A stretch of DNA of 64,000 nucleotides from Strongylocentrotus droebachiensis (lineage: Eukaryota; Echinodermata; Echinoidea; Camarodonta; Strongylocentrotidae): positions 248,001-312,000 of the forward strand of contig JAVYIG010001609.1 in NCBI GenBank assembly GCA_035222895.1, written 5' to 3'. The position numbers were made by a program, and so were the translations under genes. This document shows positions 1 through 9,676 of the stretch, piece by piece. The stretch's first letter is position 1. Each line of letters opens with the position of its first letter. Under the pieces are notes generated by a model. The model had not been told where the DNA came from, searched no databases, and saw only the letters and a list, made by a program, of their open reading frames with translations.

Positions 1-540
1 ACCTTTGGGACAATTTAGACAGAGAGGATTATTCCTACAAGATATTGGATCATATATCTCTTCTTAATATAGATTATCGATAAGTCGGCCTAATGAGGTC
101 TTCAGAATCACTAATTTCTTGTATTCCTTGAGTAAAACGTATCGCGTTGTATGTGCTAGGAAACTTTAACCTCGTTTATAATCCACACTGGCGTGTATCA
201 AGCTATCAAATTCGATTGATCAGCAAGATTTTGTGATCTCCAGTGGATTTGGCCAAGGAATAGCTTGTGGATCAATACCTTCTTCTTTTAATCCAACGAA
301 AAACACACCGTCATAATCCCACTGGACGCGATTTGAGTGCTTCCCTTTTTCCACTTCGGTTGCACGGCATCACGTAATTCCAATAACTTATTTCTTAATG
401 GAGAGTTATTGTTCCTCTAGGCCACGTTTCGCCATGATACTGCTTTTATGTGAGTATGATACTAGAAGATTTATATATGTGGTTAAACAAATCAGGTAAT
501 TCTTCTTGAAAAAGTAAAGTATGTATTTCAAAAGTTTTAG
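1..540. other. No gene seen
   Basis: AT-rich DNA with only short chance reading frames. I see no splice-flanked exon, tRNA or clear repeat boundary here. Confidence 0.5.
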
Positions 541-564
541 GCAATAATCGTTTACTTTGTTTGT

Positions 565-780
565 TTGTTTGATTGATTTTATTTCTGCGTTCAAAAATAT
601 ACAAATTCAAAGTCAAAGTACAAAATTTCGAACAATAACAAATACAATGAATACAATGTTTACAAAAGTAATTAAATGAAAAATCATGTACAATTATATC
701 ATTCGATAAACATGTACGAAGCATACAATAACATAAGAAATATGAAATATTTTCAATAAATTAGAGAGGTAATTTGGAAC
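565..780 (-). mobile_element. Possible LINE 3' end fragment
   Basis: Read on the minus strand, an AT-rich stretch ends in AAATAAAATCAATCAAAC followed by AAAC repeats. This resembles the 3' tail of the element fragment at 46062-46288. No coding part is left. The call rests on the tail only. Confidence 0.35.
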
Positions 781-1046
781 GCAGGAGACCACCATCGTGA
801 GCGGTTAGGCTGGAAATGGATGGCGGCCTCGTAAAAGTTGAAATGAGCGTTATGGCTTAATTGTGAACATTTTTAGCTGCTGACGCTCCACTAATCTTTC
901 CATGTACACTTGAAAACTGGAAACAAAACCATTTTCAAACCCTTTCAGTAATATACGCGGGACGTTTAGTATCGCATAAAAGTGTGAGTAACAACGAAAA
1001 ATGAAACAATCCCATGATAAAATCTGTTTGATTTAATAACTACCAG

Positions 1047-1146
1047 GGACTTTTCGATTTGCACGACGAGAACGTTGACTGCAACGTGGACATCCTTTTA
1101 AGGCAATGCAATGTCCTTATAAGGCACTGCCGCAAATCAAAAAGTC
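1047..1146. mobile_element. Tiny palindromic MITE
   Basis: About 100 bp bounded by inverted ends: AGGGACTTTTCGATTTGC on the left and GCAAATCAAAAAGTCCCT on the right. A related segment in the opposite orientation lies at about 60815-60890 (GCAGTCCACGTTCTCGTCGA region), so it is a dispersed family. Confidence 0.55.
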
Positions 1147-1819
1147 CCTATTTTCTACCTTGTTTTAGCAACAAGAATATTGCTGGTATTAAAAAAGCGA
1201 AAAAAGGAAAACAAAATTGTCTCGATCAACTGTGTCCCAAAGACTAGAAGTATATGGTTGGTATAGCAGAAATATTCTTGCTTTTTGAAATGTGGCGGAA
1301 ACTGCCAAAAAGGCATTTAATGATAATTGGGAAAAAGTTGAGGAGAAGTGTGTGAAGTCAGATGTGTGGGAGATTTGTCTTCCTTAGTTTGAACAGTAAT
1401 ATCCTCCTTGGTTTGAAGAAAAGGAGGGCGGGTGGTATAGCATCGGCTTTGTGTTCCAGAAGGCTTTGGCAGACGGACCGATAATAACAGCCGGACAAGC
1501 AGCGGTCTGGAACCACATCAGTCTAGACATTTCAGCTGTGTTAGCTACTGCTAAAGTCTTAGCAGAAGTTCTCTTAGCGATGTGGTAGTGAGTGTAATAA
1601 ACGTGAGAGGCGCGGGTTGGAAATCCATCCCGCCTACTATGAATATTGAAACTGGCTATTAAGATATACATATTATACTGAAGATTTCAATTACGAAATT
1701 ATATTAACTAAGTGTTTAGGTTCTTTATTTACTTGTTTCGCTAACTCATAATTTTTACATTAAACAAAATCGGACACGGGACGTAAGCCCCTTTGCCACA
1801 TTGTACATATATGAGATTG

Positions 1820-1861
1820 GCACTGGTGGTGGTAGTGGTGGTGATAGTAGTAGTAGTAGAC

Positions 1862-1900
<39 letters not shown>

Positions 1901-1912
1901 ACATTAGTAGTA
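1820..1912 (+). repeat. (AGT)n microsatellite
   Basis: Trinucleotide array of GTAGTAGT units. It creates an artefactual polyserine reading frame that should not be taken as a gene. Confidence 0.9.
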
Positions 1913-2099
1913 AGCAATATATAATGTCAATTAATTTTGTAGGTGGAATTGTAGGTGCATTGGTTTACTTTCTCATAAATATTTTTTGTCATTTGCTTAT
2001 CTATTTTGTTATTTATTGTTGTATTAATGTTGTTTATATATTCAAATTTGTTGCATAGAAACATTTACAATTTATTATGCGCTTCTTAAATATTCTCTA

Positions 2100-2166
2100 T
2101 TATTATTATTATTAAAGTAGTAGAAGTAGTAATAGTAGTAGTAGTATTAAAAGTAGTAGTAGTAGC

Positions 2167-2201
<35 letters not shown>

Positions 2202-2215
2202 CTGCTGTTTTTGTT
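2100..2215 (+). repeat. (ATT)n then (AGT)n microsatellite
   Basis: A short TATTAT run is followed by a long AGT array with a few interruptions, similar to the array 200 bp upstream. Confidence 0.85.
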
Positions 2216-2324
2216 GTTGTAGAAGTAATCGTCTTCAGGCTCCGTTGTTTTCATGTTGCTAGGCGTCCATATGATTAAACAGAATATGTATTCTTTTAAT
2301 TTTTCCCCTGTCATTCATTAACAG

Positions 2325-2578
2325 GTTTCCTAATCAGCCACGTCACTGCGATGACGGGTTTCTCTAACGACCTTTCAGATGATGAAGATTTTGAGGGCAG
2401 TGTAGACTGGAAAATTGCAGCCTATGAAAGGGAAAATGATGATGAGAACTCTGGGTACGGCGACCTGAAGGCGGAAGCATCCTTGAGGATTCTGGGTAAC
2501 CTTGATCTACTTCCGGGTGAAGTAAAGACTGAAGGAGATTTCAATAGCAATGACATCATGTTTTCTGAACAAAGATGA
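2325..2578 (+). CDS. Candidate terminal exon of an unknown gene
   Basis: A strong acceptor (a long pyrimidine tract, then CATTCATTAACAG) precedes an open stretch to a TGA stop. The predicted peptide is about 84 residues and very acidic (SDDEDFEGS, NDDENSGYG) and ends NDIMFSEQR. An internal ATG lies at 2351. No upstream exon of the same gene was found in the window, and I do not recognise the family. It could be the cytoplasmic tail exon of a gene entering from the left, or a chance frame. Confidence 0.35.
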
Positions 2579-3307
2579 GGACAAAGACTAATGTTTTATA
2601 ATATTTGATAAACATTATCGTTTGTCAGTTTTAATATGCCTTTACGGGGATTCTAAGTAGAGCTATACTTGTAAGTATTCAAATATTTAATTATAATTAT
2701 GATATTGTAACACAAAATCCTACCTTTTACACAACACCATCTGATGTATTTTCTGACATTGCATCATCAAGGGGGGGGGGGGGTTGCAAATAGAAACGTC
2801 TTTGCAAATTTGGATGAATCTAAACAAATATTAGAGTTAAAGAATTGCATCTATTACTTGTGACAATTAAGTCCGAAAAGGAAATATCATAAATTAAAAT
2901 GTCATTTCGATGCTTGACGGAAGAAGAAAGAAAACTGAAGCAACAGAGGGTACTGAAACATTTCTATCAAACAAAGAGAGTGCGTATAATCAGTTCTTGC
3001 ACCTGTAGTTCTAAGTGGGACTGGGAGATAACCAAGGCGTCAAAAACCGAAAAAAAAGGGATACAACTGACCAGGGTCAAAGATTAAAAAAGCGACATCA
3101 ATAATTAATTGAAATTATTGAAATACGAAGTCATTCTGGCAAACTAAAATTGCACTACCTGAGTATATAACAATGGTTGAATAGGATAATATTTAATAAA
3201 TGCTCGCACGCAGTGCTTGGCGAGAGCATTATGTAGCTGGCGCTATCCGAAATTTCAAGAAAGAGGAAAATTGAGTTTGTCTAAAGGTGTGTGTGTGTGT
3301 GTCTAAA
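2579..3307. other. No gene seen
   Basis: AT-rich DNA with a poly-G tract near 2772 and a short GT run near 3290. No supported feature. Confidence 0.5.
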
Positions 3308-3863
3308 AGGATAGTTGAGTTCTGTTTTCAGACCGCAAATGCCTTCAAAGTGCATGGTTATTGCTCTTATTCTTATCTATGACATTTCTAGTGCCCTTTT
3401 AGAACCTAAGATTTATATGAAGGTAATTTTAGACCCCAAAATGTGTGAAATTTAGCCAATACGATCATACCAATTCAGCTCCACTTTCAAAAAAATACGG
3501 TGACCGCTAATTAATTTTTTAATTAAAAATAACAATACATGGGCCAGCTGGTTGTGCATAATATAACCAACACGAAAATGCCAACAAAAAAAGCCAACAT
3601 TGGCATTGGCTGAAATACGACGTAAAAGGCGCTATTTCGTTTTTTAAACGGCTTTAAATTATCTAATATTTGTGGTGGTACACAAGTATTATTAATCGTT
3701 ATTTTTATGGATATTTCAGCAGTCTCTGAACCGATTTCAATCAAACAAAGATGATTATGTCATTTAAATTGTATGTTCTTTCAAATTTGACACTCAGTTT
3801 TTCATTATCTCACAACAAAATTATTGTGTGTAGCGCCCTCTGCAACATAATTAAACTATCCCT
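3308..3863 (-). mobile_element. TTAA-type MITE, family 1, copy 1
   Basis: It is bounded by inverted ends AGGATAGTTGAGTTCTGTT and AACTATCCCT. The right flank is TTAA; the left flank is a decayed CTAA. It is the reverse orientation of the copies at 21475-21975 and 43042-44260. Internal sequence such as GCCAATGCCGATGTTGGC is shared by all three. There is no coding capacity, so it is non-autonomous. Confidence 0.8.
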
Positions 3864-3867
3864 TTAA

Positions 3868-6800
3868 AAGACTTGCATAGGCCAATTGATTGGATTAACA
3901 CTACATATTTATACTACTGTAATTCGACAGCTACATTTCGATGTCTCCTTAATTCTGGAGATATCCAGCCCAATCCTGGTCCAGTGAATCGCACTGAGAA
4001 TGTTTCCAATATTGGCCATACCAACTCACCTCCTTATTCAGCTGATTGTACAGCTTTACATATTTCATACAACTTGAATGATCTCCATCAGATTAATAAC
4101 CAGCCGCTTAATTTACTACCCATGAATGTTTGGAGCAGGATCTGCGATCTTGGCATCGGTCGCCGACGTCGAACTCATCGCGGACGTGGGCGGCGTACGA
4201 TACCAAGGCCGGATTTCCCTCCACCAATGTCGGTATCATCCAATAGCCTCAAACTTGGCTTTTGGAATGCACGTTCCATGACCAATAAAACACACGCAAT
4301 TACTGATTTGATTGTTGAACATGATCTAGATGTTCTAGTCATCACCGAGTCGTGGCTCTCTGGAGACAGTAAGAGGGATGGTCTCATATTAGCTGATCTA
4401 AGATCTGGTTTGCCTAATTATGATTTCACCCATCGACCCCGGTTATCTTCCAAGGGCGGTGGGATTTTGCTTCTCTATAGATCCACGGCTCGCTGTACCT
4501 TGAACAACAACAATTATTTTGCATCTTTTGAATTACTGGACGTCACACTCAATCTGACACCTTCATCTGCTGTAAGGTTGTACTGTATTTATCGACCACC
4601 CCCGTCTGCCAATAATAATCTCTCCAACGGCACATTCTTGGATGAATTTCCAACTCTCCTTGAAGGTGCTGTTGTAGATGATCATTTTCCTCTATTATTG
4701 GGTGATTTCAACATACATGTTGATGATCCCAATGATAATTTTGCAAAATCTGTTATGACATGTGTTGATTCGTTAGGGTTCAAGCAACATGTTCGTGAAC
4801 CAACCCATCGCGCAGGTCACACTCTAGATTTGATTTTCACAAGGAATTCGGATGATGTCTGCAACGTGAACTCGCTATCTTCCATGCCTTCCGACCATTG
4901 TGCACTTGTCACCACTGTCAATATCGCAAGGCCGAAGAATCCCAAGAAAGAGGTTTCCTTCAGGAAATATTGCAGCATTGACAAGGACTCTCTACGCAAC
5001 TCTATTGACACAATGTTCCATTCACTTCCTGATCTATCTTGTCCATCTGCTTCCGCGGAGCATTACAACTCATCTTTGCGGACGTTGATTGATGAGCACG
5101 CTCCAATCCAGGTCAAGACTGTATCAATCAGACCTGATGCGCCATGGTTTACCGATGATATCCAGGAAGCCAAGAGGCGAAGGCGTCGTGCGGAACGTCG
5201 TTCGATCAAGTCTGGACTTTTTGTTGATAGAGAGCTGTACCGCCGTGAATGCGAGTCATATTATGAGTGCATCTTCAATGCGAAGTCAGCGTATCTCAAA
5301 GATCTCATCAAGAATGCTGACACTAAAGAACTGTTTCGTCTTGTGAAGACACTCTCAACGCCCACTCAATCTTCACCTCTTCCAGATCATTCTTCTGATA
5401 GTGAACTCGCCAACAGATTTGCTACATTCTTCAGGGAAAAAGTCGCCAAAGTTGTATCCTCTTTCCCTAATGTAGTACCAGCACCAGCTTCAAGATCTTT
5501 TGCTCCAGGCCCTCGTCATGAACTCTCTGATTTCTGCCTTGTATCCCTCTCACAAGTCAGGAAGCTCATCACTTCACTTTCTTCTAAACACTGTAAGCTA
5601 GATCCGATTCCTACCTGGCTTCTAAAGGAAGTCCTCGATGAACTCCTTCCTCACATAACCAAACTGTTCAATCTCTCGTTATCATCCGGAATAGTTCCAG
5701 AGTCTTTTAAGACTTCTCTGCTTCTTCCCCTCCTAAAGAAGCCGAGTCTCGACACGAATGGACTTAAGAACTACAGGCCCATCGCAAACCTGCCATTCCT
5801 TGGGAAGGTTTTGGAACGTATTGTGTCACTACAGCTGAAAGCCCACATTGACAATCTCGGTTTGTTTCCAATCCACCAATCTGCCTATCGGAATCATCAT
5901 TCTACTGAGACTGCAACTGTCAAGGTCCTAAATGACCTACTTCTAGCTGTAGATAAGAGTAATGAAGCTGTCCTCATCTTGCTTGATTACACTGCCGCAT
6001 TTGACACTATCAACCACGACCTGTTACTCCATCGCTTAGAGAACGACTTCTCCATCACCGGCACCGTACTTCAATGGATTCGCTCCTATCTCATGCACCG
6101 AACTCAGAAGGTGATCATCAATGACACCAACTCGGAATCATTTCCCCTCATCTGCGGCGTTCCTCAGGGTTCCGTGGTCGGCCCCCTCCTGTTTATTCTT
6201 TACACCAGCCCTCTCTCAAATGTTATTAACCTTCATCAGAATATTCAACACACTATGTATGCAGACGACACCCAGATTTATGTAACTCTTCACCCAAACA
6301 GCAGGACAGTAGCCGCGAACAAACTCACCAGTTGCCTCAATGAAATCAAAACCTGGTCTTTTCAAAACTGTCTCTGCCTTAATGATTCAAAATCTGAAAT
6401 GATTCATATTACTTCTAAATTTCGGAACTCAGACCCCTTACCTGATCTTGTTATGAGTGATGGCTCTCTCAGTTGTTGTGCTTCTGTGCGTGACCTTGGT
6501 TTAAATATTGACAGCAATCTTACTTTCAAACAACACATTAGTAATATGTGTAAGTCTGCTTCCTTTGGTATATATAAGATCAGTAGAATCAGGAGGCTAC
6601 TTGACCGACCCACAACTTCAAAATTAGTCCATGCTTTTGTCTCGACCCATATCGATTACTGTAATTCTTCTCTTTCTGGCCTCCCTCAGTCACATCTAGT
6701 CCCACTTCAAAGGGTACAGAATAGCGCTGCTCGGCTTGTGACTCTCTCGCGTAAATCAGAGCACATAACTCCAATATTGAACTCACTACATTGGCTTAAA

Positions 6801-7318
6801 ATTCACCACCGCATATCCTTCAAAATTCTTCTCCTGTGCTACAAAGCTATCAATGGCTTAGCCCCCTCTTACCTTTCCGATCTCATATCCTTACGTTCCC
6901 GTACGTCGTCACGAACACTTCGTTCATCTTCCACATTACTGTTAACACCTGGACCCCGCACTAACACCCGGTATGGTGACCGCGCCTTTTCAGTTATTGC
7001 CCCCGCTCTCTGGAACAAACTGCCCGCCTTTATTCACTGCGCCCCCTCTGTATCTCAATTCAAATCTCTACTCAAAACCTATCTTTTCAAATTGTAAATT
7101 GCAGTTGTGCGTCGGTCAATGGAGGTGCGCACCATATTTGTCTTTATTTAGTTGATTGCCACTGTTTTTCTTACCTTATCTATGTTACTTTTGTATTTTT
7201 GCTTTTTCTTCTAATTTAATTCTACGGGTTATAGTCTTCTCTTAATCAGAACACTGTGCGCTCAGAAACATCAGTATTAAGCGCCTAATAAATGTTATGT
7301 ATTATTATTATTATTATA
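3868..7318 (+). mobile_element. L2/CR1-like non-LTR retrotransposon
   Basis: It contains a single long frame (endonuclease plus reverse transcriptase), a 3'UTR with AATAAA near 7283, and a terminal (ATT)n tail at about 7295-7317. The 5' boundary is uncertain because it abuts the right end of the MITE. No target-site duplication was found. The C-terminal block (HITPILNSLHWLKIHHRI, then LAPSYLSDL) is typical of L2/CR1-group elements. Confidence 0.85.
3873..7097 (+). CDS. LINE ORF2-like polyprotein: APE endonuclease plus reverse transcriptase
   Basis: A continuous frame of 1074 codons. The first codon given is TTG because no ATG lies at the 5' edge, so the true start may be lost or upstream. 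Residues 29-37 read GDIQPNPGP, a 2A-like ribosome-skipping motif. An Arg-rich stretch (about 95-110) follows. The APE-type endonuclease (about 125-345) shows NARSM, ITESWL with Glu159, GDFNIHVDD near 277 and SDH at 340-342. The reverse transcriptase (about 590-850) shows YRPIANLPFLGKVLE, FDTINHD near 711, GVPQGSVVGPLLF and the catalytic YADD at 796-799. No stop or frameshift interrupts it, so it may be a young copy. It is not a host gene. Confidence 0.9.
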   Translation: MHRPIDWINTTYLYYCNSTATFRCLLNSGDIQPNPGPVNRTENVSNIGHTNSPPYSADCTALHISYNLNDLHQINNQPLNLLPMNVWSRICDLGIGRRRRTHRGRGRRTIPRPDFPPPMSVSSNSLKLGFWNARSMTNKTHAITDLIVEHDLDVLVITESWLSGDSKRDGLILADLRSGLPNYDFTHRPRLSSKGGGILLLYRSTARCTLNNNNYFASFELLDVTLNLTPSSAVRLYCIYRPPPSANNNLSNGTFLDEFPTLLEGAVVDDHFPLLLGDFNIHVDDPNDNFAKSVMTCVDSLGFKQHVREPTHRAGHTLDLIFTRNSDDVCNVNSLSSMPSDHCALVTTVNIARPKNPKKEVSFRKYCSIDKDSLRNSIDTMFHSLPDLSCPSASAEHYNSSLRTLIDEHAPIQVKTVSIRPDAPWFTDDIQEAKRRRRRAERRSIKSGLFVDRELYRRECESYYECIFNAKSAYLKDLIKNADTKELFRLVKTLSTPTQSSPLPDHSSDSELANRFATFFREKVAKVVSSFPNVVPAPASRSFAPGPRHELSDFCLVSLSQVRKLITSLSSKHCKLDPIPTWLLKEVLDELLPHITKLFNLSLSSGIVPESFKTSLLLPLLKKPSLDTNGLKNYRPIANLPFLGKVLERIVSLQLKAHIDNLGLFPIHQSAYRNHHSTETATVKVLNDLLLAVDKSNEAVLILLDYTAAFDTINHDLLLHRLENDFSITGTVLQWIRSYLMHRTQKVIINDTNSESFPLICGVPQGSVVGPLLFILYTSPLSNVINLHQNIQHTMYADDTQIYVTLHPNSRTVAANKLTSCLNEIKTWSFQNCLCLNDSKSEMIHITSKFRNSDPLPDLVMSDGSLSCCASVRDLGLNIDSNLTFKQHISNMCKSASFGIYKISRIRRLLDRPTTSKLVHAFVSTHIDYCNSSLSGLPQSHLVPLQRVQNSAARLVTLSRKSEHITPILNSLHWLKIHHRISFKILLLCYKAINGLAPSYLSDLISLRSRTSSRTLRSSSTLLLTPGPRTNTRYGDRAFSVIAPALWNKLPAFIHCAPSVSQFKSLLKTYLFKL

Positions 7319-8074
7319 TTTGAAGCAGCCCTTCTAAGGAAAGCTTTTGCCCATGTTTTTTGTTTTATTTGTTATCAAATGAAACAATAAGATATAAAAG
7401 ATGATATGTGTTTTCCTGATTAACTCAGTACGACACACAAGGTATGCTCTTGTTTAGAGTGTCTGCCTCACTGACCTCTGCCTTCGTGTGTGTGTGCGCG
7501 TGTGCGCACGCGTGTAGTTGTATTCGTTTATGTGTGTGTGGGTGAGTTCGTGGGTGTTCGTGTTATGGAAAGGATAAACGTTTGCGATTGAGTGCATCAT
7601 CAAATGTATTTGGGTTGTCTCCCTTAGTTATGAGTTTCTTTTGTCATTGTAAAATTTTGATACAAGAAATCAAATCAAAGATGTATTTCTTTATACAATG
7701 ACTGTGTCATGGTATTAATTTCTGCGATATCATCCAATAAATACATTTTCTCTGAAAGTTGTGAGTTTTTAATGATCCTATATTTTGTAAAATAAAAATA
7801 TATATATATATATCTATTGACATTTCCGTGAAGAGAAATTGCAGGATGATTTTGACATTAATTTCAAAAAACAAGATATGTGGATATACAGGTCACTAAA
7901 CCATCCATATGTGCATGACGCTTGATCAGACCAAGAAGTTTTAAGAGATGGAGTCCTATCTAGCTCATTCCCTTTGTACTATCTTCGATGCCGCCAGGAG
8001 AAATATGCCAGGCATGTGCTTAACTGGATCTTCCTTGCAGATACGTAGATAAAAGATTCCTGCCTAGCTGCAAA
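7319..8074. other. Intergenic DNA with GT-rich patch
   Basis: Non-coding. A GT/GC alternating stretch (about 7484-7550) and a short AT dinucleotide run near 7798-7812 are the only notable features. Confidence 0.5.
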
Positions 8075-8298
8075 CACTATGAACATGACAGACAATGAAA
8101 GCGGACAAAATATACAGTTCCTCAGGTAGACAAAGGAACATCCCTTGACTGCTATTATGTAAAATGTGTAGAACAGGTGAATATGCATGTGACACCTGTT
8201 CTACACATTTTTACATAATAGCAGTGAAGGGATGTTCCTTTGTCTACCTAAGGAACTGTATATTTTGTCCGCTTTCATTGTCTGTCATATTCATAGTG
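8075..8298. repeat. Long near-perfect hairpin
   Basis: Arms at 8075-8179 and 8193-8298 are inverted copies with few mismatches and a 13-nt loop centred on ATGCAT. If transcribed, it would fold into a stem of roughly 105 bp. It could be a foldback transposon remnant or a source of hairpin RNA. The sequence does not distinguish these. Confidence 0.8.
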
Positions 8299-8870
8299 AA
8301 ACTAAACGTACGGGCCACTTTCAAAGGGAAATATGCTTTTGTGATGATAATTACTTTTCGCTACCACTCGTCTGATAATACGAACGGTACACGGTGCTTA
8401 CCTTTATACGGGAGGCAAGCGAAACGAAGTGGAGCAATACTTCCTGAAATGTTAATCATAATTACTCGACTGGGCATGTGTTGGCACTAATCTGACACAT
8501 AACACCATAAAGAACTGTACATGATTAAATTTATTTTTTATTTTCGTGAGCTGGAATTAATCGGAAAAGTGTCAAATTCAAGGTTTTAGGACTACAATTT
8601 TACTATTTTTTACAAGCTAAAGCTGCTATCATACAATGTAAGCACATTTTTTGACACAATAAGGCTTTTGTATTCAGGATATTTCTTTGTGAAAAAAAAA
8701 TCACTGCTCAAGCTTTCCAATGATATTGGCGGCTTCGAACCTCGGACATCAAAGGTAACAGCACACCAGTAGATTTTATTGTGCAACCATATAAAACGGC
8801 AGCTGATTGGAATAATTTGTTGCCAGTTGGATCTCCAGCTCTTAAAATTCCTTGATCAGACACGGCCCTA

Positions 8871-8871
<1 letters not shown>

Positions 8872-8907
<36 letters not shown>

Positions 8908-8908
8908 C
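8872..8908. repeat. (CT)n microsatellite
   Basis: A run of CTCTCT repeats upstream of the gene A 5' region. Confidence 0.85.
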
Positions 8909-9064
8909 TATGCTCATTAACCCATGGTATGCCCGGTAACAGGTGTGCCTCGAAGTTGGTTGTGGTGGAAGTGGTGTCAATGGTGATGATAATGATTAGT
9001 ACTTATTGTATGTACACAAGTTATTCTTTAAAGATGACACGTACCCTTTAATTAATCGACATCC

Positions 9065-9217
9065 CCCTCAACGTACACATGTTCGGGTAATCGGCTTTAA
9101 TACGCGTGATAGTGATTTAACCAGATGAGATTCGGCTCGAGATCCAACCAGATGCATTAGCGCTGTTCACGCAGAAAGAGGACAGTTCAAATTTAAATCT
9201 GTAATTCCAGAGAAACT
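9065..9217 (+). promoter_or_regulatory. Gene A promoter-proximal block and 5'UTR exon end
   Basis: This block is clearly alignable with 27900-28032 upstream of gene B (shared GGGTAATCGG, TACGCGTG, GAGGACAGTTCAAAT). Both copies end in GAGAAACT followed by a GTAAGTAT donor, about 400 bp before the signal-peptide exon. I infer a 5'UTR exon ending at 9217. The transcription start is not visible and no clear TATA box is seen. Confidence 0.55.
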
Positions 9218-9619
9218 GTAAGTATCGTTTCAGTTTGTATTCTAAGCTGGATAATCATTTTCTAACCGAAGTAATCATGGTGACAGAGAACGGTGAATTT
9301 TGTTGAAGGATAAAATGGGTAGCCATTTTTCTAGCGTGGACACGGTGGACTTACATCAGAGAAAATAATATCCTCCGAAAAGAATGGCTTTTCAAATGTT
9401 CTTCATTTGTTCATGGTTAATATTGATGAGAAATAGCTTCGTTTGGACCTAACTTTAATGTAATATTTGTTGTAGTCCGTTAAAAGAAAGGAAAATGACG
9501 AGTTGTCCACGACGTTCCTTAAAACTGCAATGTATAAACCTTAGACAAGCTTTGTGCGTGCATGTAGCGAATGAAAGGGAAGGATGGAATAATGTTTTTA
9601 AGTTTTACCCCCATGACAG

Positions 9620-9676
9620 GTACCAACATGAATGTCCTCATTGTCATTGGGCTACTTTTCTGCATTTTTACTACCG
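9620..9676 (+). CDS. Gene A exon 1: signal peptide
   Basis: The acceptor CCCATGACAG precedes an 8-nt 5'UTR and ATG at 9628. The peptide MNVLIVIGLLFCIFTTG is a short secretory signal. The donor GTAAGT follows one base into the glycine codon (phase 1). The exon length of 57 nt is the same in genes B and C. Confidence 0.85.

Noticed and set aside
1540..1650. Possible tRNA-like segment (GGTTGGAAATCC box-B-like)
   Set aside because: No matching A box or cloverleaf could be drawn; too weak to call.
1801..2058. Reading frame with a long serine run
   Set aside because: Encoded by an AGT microsatellite; no splice or homology support.
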